A stretch of DNA of 27,070 nucleotides from JBBDSH01 sp040905045. GTDB lineage: Bacteria > Pseudomonadota > Gammaproteobacteria > Eutrophobiales > Eutrophobiaceae. The notes below the pieces were generated by a model that had not been told where the DNA came from, made no database searches, and saw nothing but the letters and a program-made list of their open reading frames with translations. This document shows positions 25,055 through 27,070 of this stretch, in pieces. The first letter of the stretch is position 1, and every line of letters begins with the position of its first letter. The position numbers were made by a program, and so were the translations under genes. The stretch is from NCBI GenBank assembly GCA_040905045.1, contig JBBDSH010000067.1:1-27070 (forward strand). Direction: 5' to 3'.

Positions 25055-26029
25055 ATGAAGTCTCCGAATCACAGACTGTCCATAGCACCAATGATGACCC
25101 ACACGGATCGTCATTTCCGCTATTTCCTGCGCCTGATTTCGCGCCGGGTGATGCTGTATACGGAAATGGTAACTACCGGCAGCCTCGTTTACGGACACCA
25201 ATACCAGCGCCTCGATTACCACGAATCAGAACATCCCCTGGGTCTGCAGCTTGGCGGCAGCGAGCCGGGGGACCTGGCCCGATGTGCAGCCATAGCCGAG
25301 GACCGCGGTTACGATGAAATCAACCTCAACGTCGGCTGCCCCAGTGATCGTGTACAGAACGGCGAGTTCGGCGCCTGCCTGATGGCGCAACCACAAAGGG
25401 TAGCGGACGGTGTCGCCGCCATGCGTGCCCGTGTCCGGTTGCCCGTCAGCGTCAAGACCCGCATCGGTATCGATAATATGGATGATTATGCAGACCTGTG
25501 CCGTTTTATCGAAACAGTCTCGGCGGGCGGCTGTAATACGTTTATCATCCACGCACGCAAGGCCTGGTTGCAGGGATTGAGCCCGCGACAGAACCGCGAT
25601 GTTCCGCCCCTGGACTACGCACGAGTTCACCGCATCAAACAGGATTACCCGCATCTTGCGATTATCATCAACGGCGGTATCGGCAGCCTGGATCAGGCCG
25701 CTGAACAACTGCAGTACGTGGACGGTGCCATGATCGGCCGCGCAGTATGCAATCATCCCTATCTGCTCGCCGACGCGGATCGCATGCTTTTCGGTGATAT
25801 ACGACAATCACCGACGCGCCGCGAAGTTCTCAACGCCTTCATACAGTACGCCGAGGAACAACTGGCGCAAGGTGTGTCACTGCACCGTATGACGCGTCAC
25901 ATCCTGGGCCTGTTTCAGGGTCAGGCCGGTGCCCGCGCCTGGCGTCGGCATCTCAGCGAACGCGCCGGCCGTGATGATGCCGGCCTTGAGGTTCTGTCCG
26001 AAGCCTCGAAACTGGTCCGGGCGGCCTGA
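25055..26029 (+). CDS. dusA: tRNA-dihydrouridine(20/20a) synthase
   Basis: DusA is an FMN-dependent reductase that converts uridine 20/20a in the tRNA D-loop to dihydrouridine. The 324-aa protein has an FMN TIM barrel. The catalytic Cys95 lies in NVGCPSDRVQNGEFGACLM, the DusA form of the motif. KTRIGID, FIIHARKAWLQGLSP and NGGIGS are further conserved segments, and a C-terminal helical tRNA-binding domain follows. Near the N-terminus it reads APMMTHTDRHFR. The E. coli enzyme has Asp-Trp where this has Thr-His. The ATG at 25055 has a weak ribosome-binding site. A heptad array starts 1 nt after the stop. Confidence 0.96.
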   Translation: MKSPNHRLSIAPMMTHTDRHFRYFLRLISRRVMLYTEMVTTGSLVYGHQYQRLDYHESEHPLGLQLGGSEPGDLARCAAIAEDRGYDEINLNVGCPSDRVQNGEFGACLMAQPQRVADGVAAMRARVRLPVSVKTRIGIDNMDDYADLCRFIETVSAGGCNTFIIHARKAWLQGLSPRQNRDVPPLDYARVHRIKQDYPHLAIIINGGIGSLDQAAEQLQYVDGAMIGRAVCNHPYLLADADRMLFGDIRQSPTRREVLNAFIQYAEEQLAQGVSLHRMTRHILGLFQGQAGARAWRRHLSERAGRDDAGLEVLSEASKLVRAA

Positions 26030-26030
26030 G

Positions 26031-26121
26031 GCTCGTGGCTCGTGGCTCGTGGCTCGTGGCTCGTGGCTCGTGCAAACGGTACCATTAATTTCGAGCCACG
26101 AGCCACCAGCCACCAGCCACG
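26031..26121. repeat. Heptad hairpin array, GCTCGTG family, dusA 3' end
   Basis: Six exact tandem GCTCGTG units run from 26031 to 26072, starting one base after the dusA stop. After a 19-nt loop, four complementary-type units follow at 26092-26119: CGAGCCA twice and CCAGCCA twice. The stem can form in several registers. The unit and arm order match the pair 35-69 / 411-473. No T-run follows. A promoter-like sequence for the next gene begins 6 nt downstream. Confidence 0.92.
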
Positions 26122-26127
26122 CAAATC

Positions 26128-26155
26128 TTGATTTCCCGACACCTTCCCCTACAAT
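26128..26155 (+). promoter_or_regulatory. Probable sigma-70 promoter for the FKBP gene
   Basis: TTGATT (26128-26133) and TACAAT (26150-26155) are separated by 16 nt. The -10 matches five of six consensus bases. It would give a leader of about 35 nt to the ATG at 26197, and it sits just outside the heptad hairpin that ends the dusA unit. Confidence 0.5.
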
Positions 26156-26196
26156 CAAAATCGCTCACCATAATCCCGATACCAAGGAATTCCGCC

Positions 26197-26874
26197 ATGC
26201 ACCCACAAAAGCTTGCCGTTCTGATCCTGTCATCGGTACTGACCAGTACCGGGACACTGGCGCAGACCACACCGGAAAGTGAAGAGGAAAAACTCAGTTA
26301 TACTATCGGTGTTCAGATGGTGCGGAATCTGCTCAGCCAGTCCCTGCCTCTGGACAGGGACACGTTCATTCAGGGCGTCGACGATGCCCTGTCCGAACGG
26401 GACACGCAACTCAGCGACCAGGAAATGCAGCAGGTACTGTCGGACTATCGGCAGTCACAGATGGCGCAGCAGGAACAGTCGGCGCAGAACAATAAAGAAC
26501 AGAGCCTGGCGTTCCTGGAAGAGAACAGACACAAGGATGGCGTGCGGACCCATCCAAGCGGCCTGCAGTACAAGGTTATTGAAGCGGGCGACGGCGACAA
26601 TCCCACCGCTACGGATACGGTTACCGTTCATTATGAAGGCAGACTCATCGACGGCACCGTGTTTGACAGCTCCTATGAACGCGGCGAGCCTGTCTCCCTG
26701 CAACTGGACCGGGTCATTGAAGGCTGGCAAATCGCCATCCCCCTGATGTCCACGGGTGCCAAGTGGCAGCTGTTTATCCCGCCGGAACTGGCCTACGGCG
26801 ACAAGGCCGCCGGACCGCGGATCAAGCCCAACTCGGCGTTGATTTTCGAGGTCGAGTTAATTTCAGTCAATTAA
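26197..26874 (+). CDS. Exported FKBP-type peptidyl-prolyl isomerase (FkpA/Mip-like)
   Basis: The 225-aa precursor has a signal peptide (MHPQKLAVLI through about residue 23, TLAQ). A charged helical dimerisation domain follows (about 28-110, beginning EEEKLSYTIGVQM and containing GVDDALS). A C-terminal FKBP domain (about 118-225) shows VHYEGRLIDGTVFDSSYERG, VIEGWQIAIPLM and IPPELAYGDKA. This is the layout of periplasmic FkpA and Mip, which fold envelope proteins as chaperone and prolyl isomerase. I chose the ATG at 26197 because it begins the signal peptide and is preceded by AAGGAA. A longer frame from a TTG at 26128 uses the probable -35 box. It may be lipid-free and soluble, since I see no lipobox Cys. 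Confidence 0.93.
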   Translation: MHPQKLAVLILSSVLTSTGTLAQTTPESEEEKLSYTIGVQMVRNLLSQSLPLDRDTFIQGVDDALSERDTQLSDQEMQQVLSDYRQSQMAQQEQSAQNNKEQSLAFLEENRHKDGVRTHPSGLQYKVIEAGDGDNPTATDTVTVHYEGRLIDGTVFDSSYERGEPVSLQLDRVIEGWQIAIPLMSTGAKWQLFIPPELAYGDKAAGPRIKPNSALIFEVELISVN

Positions 26875-27070
26875 ATCAGATAGTTATCATAACATTCCGA
26901 TTTCCCCCGCCCGCGGCATAAACGCGCGGAAACGTTGTCTCGCCTGTCTGTACCTTTATGCCCTGCCGCATGAAATTGATTGAGGTGTGACCAAATCGAC
27001 TTATAAATCCAAAGGTTAGTATTGATACATCAGAAATATGTATAATAATCGGTTCTCCGGGGCCGAATGC
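26875..27070. other. Intergenic end of window with a possible promoter
   Basis: No gene is visible. GGCATAAA (26916-26923) and TTTATGCC (26955-26962) form an inverted repeat with a long spacer that could act as a weak 3' structure for the FKBP gene. Near the end, TATAAT at 27041-27046 is a perfect -10 box with no well-spaced -35. It overlaps the inverted repeat ATACAT (27025-27030) / ATGTAT (27038-27043), an operator-like arrangement for a gene beyond the window. Confidence 0.35.

Noticed and set aside
26128..26196. Longer start for the FKBP gene (TTG at 26128)
   Set aside because: It would place 23 polar residues before a good signal peptide and begins inside the probable -35 box. The ATG at 26197 has a proper ribosome-binding site.

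Overview
The window is a piece of a chromosome from a non-enteric gammaproteobacterium. It carries the conserved rpsB-to-accA housekeeping block on the minus strand and the divergent map-glnD pair on the plus strand. The order frr-uppS-cdsA-dxr-rseP is the Pseudomonas-type arrangement (E. coli has frr-dxr-uppS-cdsA-rseP). A MutH homologue implies Dam-directed mismatch repair and supports Gammaproteobacteria. I cannot name a genus. I see no prophage, transposase, CRISPR array, tRNA or rRNA.

Minus strand, read right to left from about 20.3 kb: a probable ribosomal promoter and leader, then rpsB-tsf (translation), pyrH (UMP kinase), frr (ribosome recycling), uppS (undecaprenyl-PP), cdsA (CDP-diacylglycerol), dxr (isoprenoids), rseP (site-2 protease), bamA and skp (outer-membrane protein assembly), lpxD-fabZ-lpxA-lpxB (lipid A and fatty acids), rnhB (RNase HII), dnaE (replicative polymerase) and accA (acetyl-CoA carboxylase). 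The block joins translation, envelope precursor synthesis and replication. Several junctions are ATGA or longer overlaps (cdsA/dxr, dxr/rseP, fabZ/lpxA, rnhB/dnaE, uppS/cdsA), which suggests translational coupling.

Plus strand, 20.7-26.9 kb: map, glnD (PII uridylyltransferase), mutH, dusA (tRNA dihydrouridine synthase) and an exported FkpA/Mip-like FKBP isomerase. All annotated proteins are full length.

The unusual content lies between the genes. Six loci hold hairpin-forming arrays of short degenerate direct repeats: 7-nt units GCTCGTG (accA and dusA 3' ends), 7-nt units GNGTGAG (frr and lpxA 3' ends), and about 9-nt units of the ACGCCAAGG/TTCTTGGCG type (lpxD and mutH 3' ends). Each family occurs twice, with the same arm order in both copies. 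Five of the six start within 10 nt of an upstream stop codon, and two include part of that stop codon. Two larger palindromic, MITE-like elements are also present: about 169 bp at 239-407, lying inside the loop of a heptad array, and about 370 bp at 20308-20677 between rpsB and map.

Protein oddities are a long H1-like Lys/Thr tail on ribosomal protein S2, a GRG-to-GVG change in the substrate-recognition motif of RNase HII, and an Ile at the acyl-chain ruler position of LpxA. No new multi-gene system is evident. The repeat arrays are the part least explained by known genes.
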